Assembly (NCBI GenBank): GCA_944325145.1
Contig: CALYDL010000013.1
Coordinates: 1 to 53,432 of the forward strand
Length of the DNA: 53,432 nucleotides
From: Candidatus Gastranaerophilales bacterium
GTDB taxonomy: Bacteria; Cyanobacteriota; Vampirovibrionia; Gastranaerophilales; Gastranaerophilaceae
Reading direction: 5' to 3'
Shown: positions 26,942-35,697 of the stretch, piece by piece
Numbering within the stretch: position 1 is the first letter of the stretch
How the letters are laid out: the number at the start of each line of letters is the position of its first letter
Notes under the pieces: model-generated
Databases searched by the model: none
Seen by the model: the letters and a program-made list of their open reading frames with translations, nothing else
What the model was told of the DNA's origin: nothing
Made by a program: the position numbers and the translations under genes

Positions 26942-28872
26942 ATATTGCAATTTGTATAATATTTTGAAATTGAATATAGTTTGTTATCAATCACAAATTT
27001 ATTTATTAAATTTGAATTTTCGGCAAAAGATGTTCTTCCGTCAAAATTGCCCATAAAATAGCCGCCGCAGCCTGCCTTTTGGCTTACTCCCGAAAAACCG
27101 CCAAGGCCGCCTATATAGTAAGGTTTGTTATTCAAAAGGTTTCTGAAATACAGCCCGTCATAAGCGGCGCTGATATTTGAACCGTTATATGTAATGTTTG
27201 AACTTTTCTGGCTTGTTATATCATACCCTGAAAAACCGCCCGATCTTGAATCACTTGTATCTGTGTTTTCATCTATCCTTAAATTTAAAGTTAAAAAGGG
27301 CTCTGCCTGATTATATGGATATGTGATGTTGACACTGCTCAAAGCAGCGCTGTTACCTGCCTTTGTCGGTATTGTGCCAATATTTCCCGCTATATTTTCA
27401 TTTACTTTATTATCAAGTTTAATATTTGAAATTAAATTTGCATCGCCTGATATGATTTTTGGTGCAAACCTGCCCGATTTACCGATTTTACCCGCATAAG
27501 AGCCTGCCGCATAAACTTTGCCGCCTTCGCCGCCTGCACCGCCTGTTACCATGTAAATTAAATTATCGTTGCTGTCATAAATTGCGCTTGTTGTGCCGCC
27601 AACACCGTTTGCACCCGCTTTGGGAGCGGTTGATGAAACACTTGCAGCGCCGCCTTGGCCGCCTGAACCAACTCTTATTGTGTATGTTTCATTTGGAATA
27701 ACATCTAAACCGATAATTCTTGCGGAACTTCCGCCTGCACCGCCGCCGCCTGCACCTGCAGGGTATTCAATTGTATAATCAACGGCAACATAAGCGCCGC
27801 CGCCTTGTGTGGGTGATTTATCCGCAGAAACTTCAAGCGCATTTTTAACCAAACAAAGGTGTGATGGGCTATCCGGACAAACGAGTTTTAAATATCCGCC
27901 CGTGCCGCCTGAACCATAAGTTGAAGCACCTTTAATCATGCCGCCTTGACCGCCTGCAAAAATTGCACCTGAAGAATCTGCAAAGATGGTTTTTTGGTCA
28001 TTTTCGCCACGGCCATATTCGCCTTTTACGCTATCTTGAACAAATGGCGGGTAAATTCCGCACTTTGAAGAACCCGATGATGAAATTGTGTTTCTTGCAG
28101 CGCCTAAGTCGCAATAAGCATTATAGCCTGAGCTTGTATAGTTTATGCCGTATTGTATTTTATTTGAATCATTAAAGGTTGAATTTGTTGCGGTGATAAT
28201 TTTAACATAGGGGTTTGTGTTTGCTTCAATTGAAAGTATTCCGTTTAAATTGGTCGATGTTTGAAGCCCGCTTGTAAAATTAAAGCCTCGCATATAGTTT
28301 TCGGGGATTTTAAAATTCATTATTGCCATGGAAGAATCTCCGCCCCTGCCGCCGCATTTAGATTCTTCCGATTTGCAGCTTTCATTTTTGTTGCCGCCTG
28401 TTTGCCCTTTTGCAACAAGGGTTTTTATTAATACTTCTTTCAATAAATCGGGCTGAAAACCGTTTATATTAATATGATTTACCAAAGGCCCCTGAGTTGA
28501 AATTGAATTTACTTGAATTTTACCGCCTGCAGCACCGCCGCCACCGCCGCCGCCTGCAACAAGGGTTAAATTAATTTTGTGAACACCGTCAGGAACTTTG
28601 AATTGGTATTCGGAACATTTTGTTGTGCTCGTGTAGCTTTCCGTATTGGATGAATAATTAGTAATGTTTGTTATATAGCAAAGGTTGTTTTCTTTTGCAT
28701 TGTTATTTGGGTTGTAGGTATATACAATGCCGTTGTTTGTTTTTTCGGTAATTTTTTTTGTTATGATGGGCGCCATTGCAACCATAACAAGAGATATTAA
28801 GACAAGCGAAATTAATACTTCAACAAGTGAAAATGCCCCTTTTTTATTAAATTGTAATTTATTATATTTCAT
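26773..28872 (-). CDS. Prepilin-like polyglycine-rich surface protein, copy B
   Basis: The 699-residue paralogue has the prepilin start KKGAFSLVEVLISLVLIS, then VPDGVHKINLTLVAGGGGGGG, repeated GSGGQGGA and GGAGGEGGK runs, YIGGLGGFSGVSQKAGCGG and the C-terminal GDGQNGYVMIEWRK. Cysteine pairs near the N- and C-terminal blocks are conserved in all three copies. Its last 56 residues are identical to copy C, and its first 16 residues are identical to copy A. It lies 12 bp from each neighbour with the same AGAGG ribosome site. The gene plus one gap is exactly 2112 bp, the offset of the flanking direct repeat, so it is a candidate for exact loss or duplication. Confidence 0.9.
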   Translation of the reverse strand: MKYNKLQFNKKGAFSLVEVLISLVLISLVMVAMAPIITKKITEKTNNGIVYTYNPNNNAKENNLCYITNITNYSSNTESYTSTTKCSEYQFKVPDGVHKINLTLVAGGGGGGGAAGGKIQVNSISTQGPLVNHININGFQPDLLKEVLIKTLVAKGQTGGNKNESCKSEESKCGGRGGDSSMAIMNFKIPENYMRGFNFTSGLQTSTNLNGILSIEANTNPYVKIITATNSTFNDSNKIQYGINYTSSGYNAYCDLGAARNTISSSGSSKCGIYPPFVQDSVKGEYGRGENDQKTIFADSSGAIFAGGQGGMIKGASTYGSGGTGGYLKLVCPDSPSHLCLVKNALEVSADKSPTQGGGAYVAVDYTIEYPAGAGGGGAGGSSARIIGLDVIPNETYTIRVGSGGQGGAASVSSTAPKAGANGVGGTTSAIYDSNDNLIYMVTGGAGGEGGKVYAAGSYAGKIGKSGRFAPKIISGDANLISNIKLDNKVNENIAGNIGTIPTKAGNSAALSSVNITYPYNQAEPFLTLNLRIDENTDTSDSRSGGFSGYDITSQKSSNITYNGSNISAAYDGLYFRNLLNNKPYYIGGLGGFSGVSQKAGCGGYFMGNFDGRTSFAENSNLINKFVIDNKLYSISKYYTNCNMNSPNGQSAEFIPPIPNSSNLGSAGSGGGGGGYNIQAGSGNGGDGQNGYVMIEWRK

Positions 28873-29053
28873 TTTACCTCTTTGTTATTTACGCCATTCA
28901 ATCATAACGTAACCGTTTTGGCCATCGCCGCCATTGCCTGAACCTGCTTGAATATTATATCCGCCGCCCCCGCCGCCTGAACCTGCAGAGCCCAGGTTAG
29001 AAGAATTTGGAATTGGGGGAATAAATTCTGCCGATTGGCCGTTTGGAGAATTC
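28824..29053. repeat. 230-bp direct repeat, copy 2
   Basis: Identical to 26712-26941. It covers the 3' end of copy C, the 12-bp gap and the first 49 bases of copy B. Being in the same orientation, recombination between the two copies would remove or duplicate exactly one gene unit. Confidence 0.9.
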
Positions 29054-31071
29054 GTTGAACAATTTTCATAAAAATCTGAAACGTTGTATGAAACATTATT
29101 ATATGAAAATGTGTTTATGTTGTTTTTTCTTGTTGTTTCATCATTTGGCAAGGTTCCTTGAGCATTTTGTCTTCCGTCAAAATTGCCCATAAAATAACCG
29201 CCGCAGCCTGCTTTGTTAGCAAGCCCCGAAAAGCCGCCAAGGCCGCCAATGTATGCACCTTGATTATCTATAAGGCCTCTGTAGTATAGGCCGTCATATT
29301 GATTGTTTGAAAGCTCTACATTTGTTTTATCAAAGCCTGAAAAACCGCCCGATTTATTAGCCACATTGTTTGTAAAATCTTCATTTTCATTTTTTCTTTT
29401 GTTTAATTCCAAATAAGGTTCTTCTTGTAATTTTCTATAAGTTAACCTTCTTGCGACTAAATTTGAAATATCGCCGCCGTTTTCATCTTTAAAATCGGGG
29501 TTTGCTTGAATTGTTGCAAGAGAAGACAGGTAATCTTCATCCATTGCAATAGTTGTTAAAAGGTTGGCGTTTGCGGTTATCAGCATTTGGTAATTTCTTC
29601 CCGACTGGCCGTTTTCACCTGAATAAGCACCTGAAGCGGAATTCCAAATTTTGCCGCCTTCGCCCCCTGTGCCGCCATTTACCATATAAATTAAACTGCC
29701 GTTTTCATCATAAATTGCGCTTGTTGTGCCGCCCGTGCCGTTTTTACCGTTTGTGGGAGCAATTGAGCTGCTGCCTGCTTGACCGCCTTGGCCGCCTGAA
29801 CCTACCACAATTGTATATGTTGCATTTGGCACTACACTCATATTTATTATTCTGACAACTGCGCCCGCAGCACCGCCACCGCCTGTGCCGCCGGGGCGTT
29901 CCGTTTTAATAATTGCTGCAGCATTTCCTATTTTGCCTTTTCGTATTTCATTTATTGTGCCGTCATCATTATCCAAATCTAATTTTGTATAACTTGCTTC
30001 ATTTATTTTACAGGATTGACCGTAACTTGAACCTTGCGGGCACCTTGTAATTTGAAAACCCTGCCCTTGGCCGCCTGCGCCGTAATAGCCCATAGAAAGA
30101 AGGTTTTTACCGCCAAGGCCGCCTTTATAAATTGTGTTGACATTAACATTTGTATTGTCGCCATTTGAAGCAAATGTGCCGTATGTGCCCTTATATGATT
30201 CCATTATGCTGTTGGTCGGAATTTGGCAAATATTTGAAAAGGCGGCATTATCCGAAAGATAGTTTACATTTGCCAATGAACAAAAAATTTCATACCCTGA
30301 AGTTTCATTGTTTATTCCGTATGAAAGAGTTTTGTTTTGGTCAAAATCTCCCCAAGAAATTTCAAACTTTGCATTGTTGCCTTCGTTTGAAACAGTATAT
30401 GAGCCTGCAACGGGGCTTGCCGTGGATAAATTATTTACAAAATTCAGACCTTTAATATATTCTTTTGGAATTTGAAAATCATAAATTGCAGGGGAAGAAT
30501 CTCCGCCTTTGCCGCCACAATATGTTGATTTAACGCCTGATGAAATAGATTCGCAAAAATCGTTTGAAGTGTTTCCTTTAACATAGGCTTCATCGCCATC
30601 TTTTCCGCTTGCAGAAAGATATGAAAGCTTAACTTCTTTTACGATATCGGGATTTATATTGCTTGTATAGGCTGTTTCCGATGAACCTGTAGAAATTGTT
30701 GTTTCCTGTTCAAAACCGCCTGCAGCGCCGCCCCCGCCGCCGCCGCCCGCAACAAGGGTAAGGTTTATTCTTGTAACATCGTTTGGAACGGTAAATTTAT
30801 ACTCGCTGCAATTTTGCGAAGCAGAATAAGTTTCATCAAAATTACCGTCTTCAAAATCAACACCTGCAATAAGGCAGCTGTTTGGATAAGTCAGGTTTGT
30901 GTTTCCTTTAAACGTATAAACAACGCCGTTATTTTTTTGAGGAAGTATTCTTTTTGTAAAAACGGGCGCCATTGCTACAAATATTAATGAAACAATAAGA
31001 ATAGACATTAATATTTCAATCAAAGAAAAGGCAAAACTTTTAGAATTTATGTTTATATATTTTTTTATCAT
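28885..31071 (-). CDS. Prepilin-like polyglycine-rich surface protein, copy C
   Basis: The 728-residue paralogue is first in the operon. Its leader is longer and different (MIKKYININSKSFAFSLIEI), still with Ala before Phe and Glu at +5. The body follows the common plan: VPNDVTRINLTLVAGGGGGGG, TIVVGSGGQGGQAG, GGTGGEGGKIW, YIGGLGGFSGLANKAGCGG and the shared C-terminus ending GYVMIEWRK. It follows a strong promoter at 31121-31149. All three probably share one transcript. Likely assembled by a type IV pilus or type II secretion-like machine, which is not encoded in the window. Confidence 0.9.
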   Translation of the reverse strand: MIKKYININSKSFAFSLIEILMSILIVSLIFVAMAPVFTKRILPQKNNGVVYTFKGNTNLTYPNSCLIAGVDFEDGNFDETYSASQNCSEYKFTVPNDVTRINLTLVAGGGGGGGAAGGFEQETTISTGSSETAYTSNINPDIVKEVKLSYLSASGKDGDEAYVKGNTSNDFCESISSGVKSTYCGGKGGDSSPAIYDFQIPKEYIKGLNFVNNLSTASPVAGSYTVSNEGNNAKFEISWGDFDQNKTLSYGINNETSGYEIFCSLANVNYLSDNAAFSNICQIPTNSIMESYKGTYGTFASNGDNTNVNVNTIYKGGLGGKNLLSMGYYGAGGQGQGFQITRCPQGSSYGQSCKINEASYTKLDLDNDDGTINEIRKGKIGNAAAIIKTERPGGTGGGGAAGAVVRIINMSVVPNATYTIVVGSGGQGGQAGSSSIAPTNGKNGTGGTTSAIYDENGSLIYMVNGGTGGEGGKIWNSASGAYSGENGQSGRNYQMLITANANLLTTIAMDEDYLSSLATIQANPDFKDENGGDISNLVARRLTYRKLQEEPYLELNKRKNENEDFTNNVANKSGGFSGFDKTNVELSNNQYDGLYYRGLIDNQGAYIGGLGGFSGLANKAGCGGYFMGNFDGRQNAQGTLPNDETTRKNNINTFSYNNVSYNVSDFYENCSTNSPNGQSAEFIPPIPNSSNLGSAGSGGGGGGYNIQAGSGNGGDGQNGYVMIEWRK

Positions 31072-31120
31072 TGAAACTATCCGAAAAAAGGATTAATCCG
31101 CAAATACCACAGCTAGTTTT

Positions 31121-31149
31121 AGTATAGCCTATTTTAGAGCTGCTTTCAA
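31121..31149 (-). promoter_or_regulatory. Promoter of the prepilin array
   Basis: On the minus strand TTGAAA (31144-31149) and TATACT (31121-31126) are separated by 17 nt. This is one of the best sigma-70 matches in the window. The start near 31114 leaves a leader of about 43 nt before ATG 31071. Confidence 0.75.
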
Positions 31150-31401
31150 TAAAATTAAGGGGAGAAATTATAAAAAGCCTGAAATGTCTTTATTTTAGCC
31201 ATTTTAAAATTAATTTTTATTACACATTTCAATAAAAAGTGTAAATTGTTAACTTTTATTAAGTAATAAGTATATAAAAAAGCAATATTTTTTAGATAAT
31301 AAACTTTATATAAGTACAAAGAGAGAAATTAAAAAAAGAGAGAAAACAAAGTTTACCACTACGTTACCACCAATACCAAAAGAGGACACTAGAAAAAATT
31401 T

Positions 31402-31426
31402 AAGCTCTTTAAAAAAGAGCTTTTTT
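31402..31426 (+). terminator. Orphan plus-strand terminator
   Basis: AAGCTCTTT (31402-31410) and AAAGAGCTT (31414-31422) form a 9-bp stem followed by a run of T. No plus-strand gene precedes it, so it may end a small RNA or be a relic. Confidence 0.75.
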
Positions 31427-31430
31427 ATTG

Positions 31431-31460
31431 CAAAAAAATCGGGGCATTTAACCCCGATTT
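31431..31460 (-). terminator. Terminator of the tyrosine recombinase gene
   Basis: AAATCGGGG (31436-31444) and CCCCGATTT (31452-31460) form a 9-bp stem. On the minus strand it is followed by a run of T from the A-run at 31432-31438. Confidence 0.88.
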
Positions 31461-31468
31461 CAAACTTT

Positions 31469-32020
31469 TTAGAGTTCAAAATTTTGATAACTCATATCAA
31501 TATCATCTTGTTCAATTCCAATGTATCTTAAAGTAATTGATTGCGATGAATGATTAAAAATTTTCTGCAAAATTACAACATCTTTATATTGTTTGTAATG
31601 GTGATACCCGAAAGTTTTTCGCATTGTGTGGGTGCCAACGTTTGCTTCCACGCCAACATCTCTGCAAGCACGGTTTATAAACCTGTACACTTGCGACCTG
31701 TCAAGCCTTTTATGTTGTTTGCCCAAAAATAAAGGGCCCGTTTCATAAAAATCTTGAAGGTAATCTTTGACAAGAAAAATTAATTTGCTGTTTAGAGGGA
31801 ATTTTTTCTTTTTTCCTGTTTTCTTTTCAACAATATCTATGTGGGTTTTATCCAAAACATCAGATATATTGAGCCCTAAAATATCTGAAACCCTAAGGCC
31901 CGTATTTATGCCTATTGCATAAATAAGCCTGTTTCTCTTTCCTTCTTTTTGGCGCTTAAGGTAGTTTTCAACAGCTTTTACCTCTTCTTTGTTTCTAATG
32001 GGCTCCACTAAATGTTTCAT
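31469..32020 (-). CDS. Tyrosine recombinase, catalytic domain only
   Basis: The 183-residue protein carries the full set of tyrosine-recombinase catalytic residues: Arg43 (TGLRVSDIL), a lysine near 67-70, His131 and Arg134 (HTMRKTFG), His157 (NHSSQ) and the nucleophile Tyr166 (RYIGI). The N-terminal core-binding and arm-binding domains of phage integrases are missing. That makes it like small stand-alone recombinases of Bacillota and plasmids. AAGGAGG sits just before the ATG, and a small CTACT/AGTAG hairpin lies upstream at 32043-32056. No excisionase, attachment repeats or phage genes are nearby. It could resolve dimers, invert DNA or be a leftover of a mobile element. Its closeness to the prepilin array is suggestive only. 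Confidence 0.9.
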   Translation of the reverse strand: MKHLVEPIRNKEEVKAVENYLKRQKEGKRNRLIYAIGINTGLRVSDILGLNISDVLDKTHIDIVEKKTGKKKKFPLNSKLIFLVKDYLQDFYETGPLFLGKQHKRLDRSQVYRFINRACRDVGVEANVGTHTMRKTFGYHHYKQYKDVVILQKIFNHSSQSITLRYIGIEQDDIDMSYQNFEL

Positions 32021-32089
32021 ACATCCTCCTTTTCTTTTTTTCCTACTGTGAAGTAGTGTGTTACAAAAGGAAGTGTATAAAATTCTTCA

Positions 32090-33820
32090 TTATTCTGCTA
32101 ACAATTTCTCGGCAAGTGTTGAAATGACTCTGCCATTTAAAGTTTTGTTTACTTCTTTTAATTTGTTTGCAATAATTTCCATTTCATCTGTCCAAATGAA
32201 GTTTTCTTGAACATATTTTTCAGCTTCGCTGTAACTTCCCTGCATTTGAACTTTTATAATTTTTTCAAGCATTTTATAAGCGGCAGGAACCACTTTTTCA
32301 ATATTAACGTGAATTTTATTATCAGGCGTTAAATTATATGCGCCTTCTTTTAAAAGAAAATAATTCTGCATAACTGTTCTAACCCTGTGGGCTTGAGATA
32401 GGGTTGGTTTTGATTTTAAGAAGCAATCACAGACAAATGTTACAATAATTTGAACTCTTTGTTCTTCTTTGTAATAGCCCATTTTATAAAGGTCATCTAC
32501 AAATGCCAAAGATGCCATATCTGCTTTATTTTCTTCAATTATACTTGTATATTTTCCAAGGTTTTCAGTACCTTTATTTGGCCCTAATGAATGGGCATTT
32601 TCATGGCCAATTGTAAACCAATGGTCTGCTTCATCTAAGTAAAATTGATGTTGAGATTTATCTAAAACGTTATCCAGCCTTTTTTGAAGTTTAATCGGGT
32701 CTGCAACTCTAATTTGCCTGTGGTAAACGTTTCTTCTGCCGCCGCCTATTGTTAAAGAAAGTTTATCATTATTTGGAAGATTTTCAGCTAATGTTATTCC
32801 CCCTCTAAATTCGCCGACATCCCCTGTTATAGCAACTAAATCCACATCTACCATGGTTTGTTTTGTTTCACCTGAACCATTTGGGTTTATATTTTGTTCA
32901 TATTCATTATTAAATGGCATCAAAGAAGCTAATTTTGGAAGGTAATTTTTAATTTCAAGTAATGCTTCCGTTCCTTTTTTATTTACAATGCCGACTCTTC
33001 CCCCAAGTGCATCTTTTGATATTGGGGTTATGTTGAATTTATCTAAAAGGGCCTTTAATTCAGAATTTTCAACAACAGTTTCTGTCATTTCATCGTGGTA
33101 ATTTTCTCTTGTTATTGTAAATTCTAAAGGCGTATCTTGAAGTTCTGCCCATTGTTTATCAGCATAAGCATCTAACATTGGGTCTGCTTTTAAAAGGGCA
33201 TCTGCTTGAAGTTTTAAAAATTCATTGAAATCAGGGTTTGTTGAAATTTTGCTTGCTTTAATTAATTCATCTGCCATTAATTCAAAATCTTTTTTAAAGT
33301 AATCAATGTAATCAATAGCAATTAATTCATCGTCTTTTCTTTCAATTACAGACCTTTGATTTAAAATTTTCCTAACTTCATCAATTTTATTTTCATTTAA
33401 CATTTTAATTAAAATTAAATGAAATTCACTAACCCCTAAATCTTCAGGGTAAAAGCCCTTGCCTTTTAGTTCAAATGTATTTTTTTCTAAATTAATTTTG
33501 TTTGTTTCTGTGTCTATTGCGCACATTCCTTTTTGGGCGTCATACAAAATTTTTGTTAAAATTGCCCTTTCATCGTTTTCTTTAATTTTTTCATTCAGCC
33601 AATTTTTAAAAGGAAGATTTTTCCTGTTATCAAGCCTTTCATTTATTGTTTCTAAAATGTAGGCAGCTTTAACTAAGTGTTTTAGGGCGATTTTGTCGTT
33701 TTCATCTAAGTTTTGATACTCTTTGCTATCTTCAGTTAACATTTTTTTATCTGTAAGATAATCTTTATTTGTTCTTTTTTTTAATTCTTCTAAACTTAAA
33801 CCGTAATCAAAATTTTCCAT
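32090..33820 (-). CDS. M49-like zinc metallopeptidase
   Basis: The 576-residue protein is probably a cytoplasmic zinc peptidase related to dipeptidyl-peptidase III (M49). It has HENAH (406-410, followed by SLGP) as the zinc and catalytic motif and EENKAD (429-434) as the third ligand helix. Typical M49 enzymes carry HELLGH, a six-residue HExxxH motif; here the motif is the five-residue HExxH. The region with VDLVAITGDVGEFRG (near 326-340) resembles the substrate-side domain of such proteins. There is no signal peptide. AAGGAA precedes the ATG, and it lies 14 bp downstream of hisH in the same direction. Substrate unknown. Confidence 0.75.
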   Translation of the reverse strand: MENFDYGLSLEELKKRTNKDYLTDKKMLTEDSKEYQNLDENDKIALKHLVKAAYILETINERLDNRKNLPFKNWLNEKIKENDERAILTKILYDAQKGMCAIDTETNKINLEKNTFELKGKGFYPEDLGVSEFHLILIKMLNENKIDEVRKILNQRSVIERKDDELIAIDYIDYFKKDFELMADELIKASKISTNPDFNEFLKLQADALLKADPMLDAYADKQWAELQDTPLEFTITRENYHDEMTETVVENSELKALLDKFNITPISKDALGGRVGIVNKKGTEALLEIKNYLPKLASLMPFNNEYEQNINPNGSGETKQTMVDVDLVAITGDVGEFRGGITLAENLPNNDKLSLTIGGGRRNVYHRQIRVADPIKLQKRLDNVLDKSQHQFYLDEADHWFTIGHENAHSLGPNKGTENLGKYTSIIEENKADMASLAFVDDLYKMGYYKEEQRVQIIVTFVCDCFLKSKPTLSQAHRVRTVMQNYFLLKEGAYNLTPDNKIHVNIEKVVPAAYKMLEKIIKVQMQGSYSEAEKYVQENFIWTDEMEIIANKLKEVNKTLNGRVISTLAEKLLAE

Positions 33821-33834
33821 AAAAAAATTCCTTT

Positions 33835-34440
33835 TTATTTTTTAAGCCAATTTTTAAAAAAGTTCATGCCTGCAGTTGAACTTTTTTCAGGGTGAAATTG
33901 CACTGCAACAACATTATTTTTTTCAACGCTTGCGCAATAATCAATGAAATATTTACCATATGAACTTATTATATTTTCATCTTTTGGTTTTACATAATAA
34001 GAATTTACAAAATAAAAATATTCATCATTCAATAGCGTATTATTTTTGGTTGTTTTAATTTCTGCCCAGCCAATTTGGGGGGTTTTACCTTCTCTAAATT
34101 TTAAAACTTCCCCTTCAAAAATTTTTAAGCCTTCAACGTTTGGGGCTTCTTCCGATTTTTCAAATAAAACCTGCAACCCAAGGCAAATGCCTAAAAAATC
34201 TTTATTTTTAGTTGTTAAATCTTGAATAAAATGAAACATATCTTTCGATTTTAATTTTTTTATTGCCTGCTCAAAATGCCCTTGGCCCGGGAAAATTATT
34301 TTATCTGCAGATTTTATTTCATTTTTATCAGATGTTATTATGTGGGAAATATTCAAGTATGACAATGTATTTGCTATACTTTGAACATTTCCCGCTTCAT
34401 AATCTATAATTGCAACTTTTAATTTAGAAGTTGTGTCCAT
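33835..34440 (-). CDS. hisH: Imidazole glycerol phosphate synthase, glutaminase subunit HisH
   Basis: Supplies ammonia from glutamine to HisF in histidine synthesis. The 201-residue class I glutamine amidotransferase shows the nucleophile Cys86 in GICLGLQ and the His183/Glu185 pair in FHPEKS, plus FPGQGHFEQAI near 50-60. No other his gene, including hisF, is in the window, so it is separated from the pathway here. Its start overlaps the end of the aminotransferase gene by 17 bp, indicating co-transcription. Confidence 0.93.
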   Translation of the reverse strand: MDTTSKLKVAIIDYEAGNVQSIANTLSYLNISHIITSDKNEIKSADKIIFPGQGHFEQAIKKLKSKDMFHFIQDLTTKNKDFLGICLGLQVLFEKSEEAPNVEGLKIFEGEVLKFREGKTPQIGWAEIKTTKNNTLLNDEYFYFVNSYYVKPKDENIISSYGKYFIDYCASVEKNNVVAVQFHPEKSSTAGMNFFKNWLKK

Positions 34441-35680
34441 CAGCTTTCATTCTTTCAATAACTTCATCCAGTGAACTTTCAGATGCTGTAATAGACATTC
34501 TTACATATCCTTTGCCTAAATCGCCGAAGGCTTCCCCTGGAACTATTACAATGCCTGATTTTTCAAGAAGGTCATCAGTGAATTTTTTAGAATCGCCATT
34601 ATATCTTGGCGGAATTTTTACCCAAAGATAAAATGAAGCTTTTGGCATTTTAACGCTGTAACCAAGGGAATTTAGCCCGTCTACAAATTTTTGAATTTTA
34701 TGTTTAAATTTTCTATTTGCTTCATTAATGTATTCATCGCCTTCTTTTGAATCAAGAAGCTTTGCACCTGTTAATTGTAATGCTTTAAAAATGCCTGTAT
34801 CAATTGTAGATTTTAATTTGCCAAGCATAGAAACAATTGTTTCATTACCGCAAACAAAGCCCATTCTCCAGCCTGTCATAGCATAGGGTTTTGAAAAACT
34901 GTGGAATTCAACGGCAATATCTTTTGCACCTTTGCATTCTAAAATGCTTCTTGGTTTGTCGTTTTCATCAAAATAAATTTCAGCGTAAGCATTATCTGAA
35001 ATTAAGATGATGTTATTTTTCAAACAAAAATCAACGCATTTTTGCATATAATCAAAATCGCAAGTAACACCAAGAGGGTTATTTGGGTAGTTTATGATTA
35101 ATGCTTTAATTTTTTCTTTTTTATAGCCTGCATTTAAAATTTTGGTTAATTCATTTTCTAAATCGGGTTGATAATTGTTTTCTTCTGTCAAAGGAACACC
35201 CCAAAATAGGCCGCCTGATACTTTAACCATTTCTTTATAGCTTGCATACCCGGGGTTTGGGCACATAATAATATCACGTTCTTTTTCATCAACAACAGGG
35301 TTAATTAATTCTCTTATTAAGTTTGCAATGCCTTCTTTTGAACCGATTAAAGAATAAACTTCTTTTTTGGGGTCAAGTTCAACCCCAAATCTTTTTTTCA
35401 TTCTTCTTGCAACTGCTTCTAAGAAATATGTTTCGCCTTTTGGTGTTGAATATGTGTGAATTGAAGGGTCATCCAAAACACTTTTTAAGGTATCAACCGC
35501 AAACATTGGCACCATATCGACAGGAGCGCCCATTGAAAGTGCAATTGGTTTTCTGTTTTTCTTTGTTAATTCCTCAGTCAGCGCCAATTGCTTTGCTTTA
35601 ATTTGAAACATGATGTATGTTTCAAGCGATTGTACGTAATCGTTAAATTTTGCTTTCAAAATCTGTTCATTTCCTGCCAT
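34424..35680 (-). CDS. Class I/II aminotransferase, LL-diaminopimelate aminotransferase-like
   Basis: The 418-residue PLP enzyme shows the class I pattern: SMGAPVDMVP near the N-terminus, YPNNPLGVTCDFDYM, the DNAYAEIYFD segment, and the PLP lysine in SFSKPYAMTGWRMGFVCGN (around residue 250). The overall look is closest to LL-diaminopimelate aminotransferase and related enzymes, which make diaminopimelate for lysine and peptidoglycan. The N-terminal 40 residues are an unusual helix-rich extension. Substrate is inferred and could be another amino acid. GAGGA precedes the ATG; it lies 17 bp downstream of the phosphohexomutase gene. Confidence 0.85.
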   Translation of the reverse strand: MAGNEQILKAKFNDYVQSLETYIMFQIKAKQLALTEELTKKNRKPIALSMGAPVDMVPMFAVDTLKSVLDDPSIHTYSTPKGETYFLEAVARRMKKRFGVELDPKKEVYSLIGSKEGIANLIRELINPVVDEKERDIIMCPNPGYASYKEMVKVSGGLFWGVPLTEENNYQPDLENELTKILNAGYKKEKIKALIINYPNNPLGVTCDFDYMQKCVDFCLKNNIILISDNAYAEIYFDENDKPRSILECKGAKDIAVEFHSFSKPYAMTGWRMGFVCGNETIVSMLGKLKSTIDTGIFKALQLTGAKLLDSKEGDEYINEANRKFKHKIQKFVDGLNSLGYSVKMPKASFYLWVKIPPRYNGDSKKFTDDLLEKSGIVIVPGEAFGDLGKGYVRMSITASESSLDEVIERMKADGHNF

Positions 35681-35697
35681 TTTTATATCCTCATATT

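Larger units (their letters stand above)
31150..31468. other. AT-rich gap between prepilin array and recombinase
   Basis: No believable gene is seen. It contains a TTACAC/GTGTAA 6-bp inverted repeat (31220-31244), a run of TATATA-like boxes near 31270-31315, and a plus-strand terminator (31402-31426) with no plus-strand gene before it. A minus-strand terminator (31431-31460) serves the recombinase gene. The plus terminator hints at a short RNA of roughly 100-150 nt starting near 31280-31320, or at the remnant of a lost gene. Confidence 0.5.

Noticed and set aside
24240-31000. Repeated GCCGCC-rich motifs that look like a repeat array or CRISPR
   Set aside because: They are codons for polyglycine runs on the minus strand, irregularly spaced, with no direct-repeat/spacer structure.
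31072-31468. Invertible promoter for the prepilin array
   Set aside because: I found no pair of inverted repeats flanking 31121-31149 long enough to serve as recombination sites.
31290-31500. Open plus-strand frame across the gap
   Set aside because: It crosses two strong terminators, has no start or ribosome site and does not resemble a protein family.
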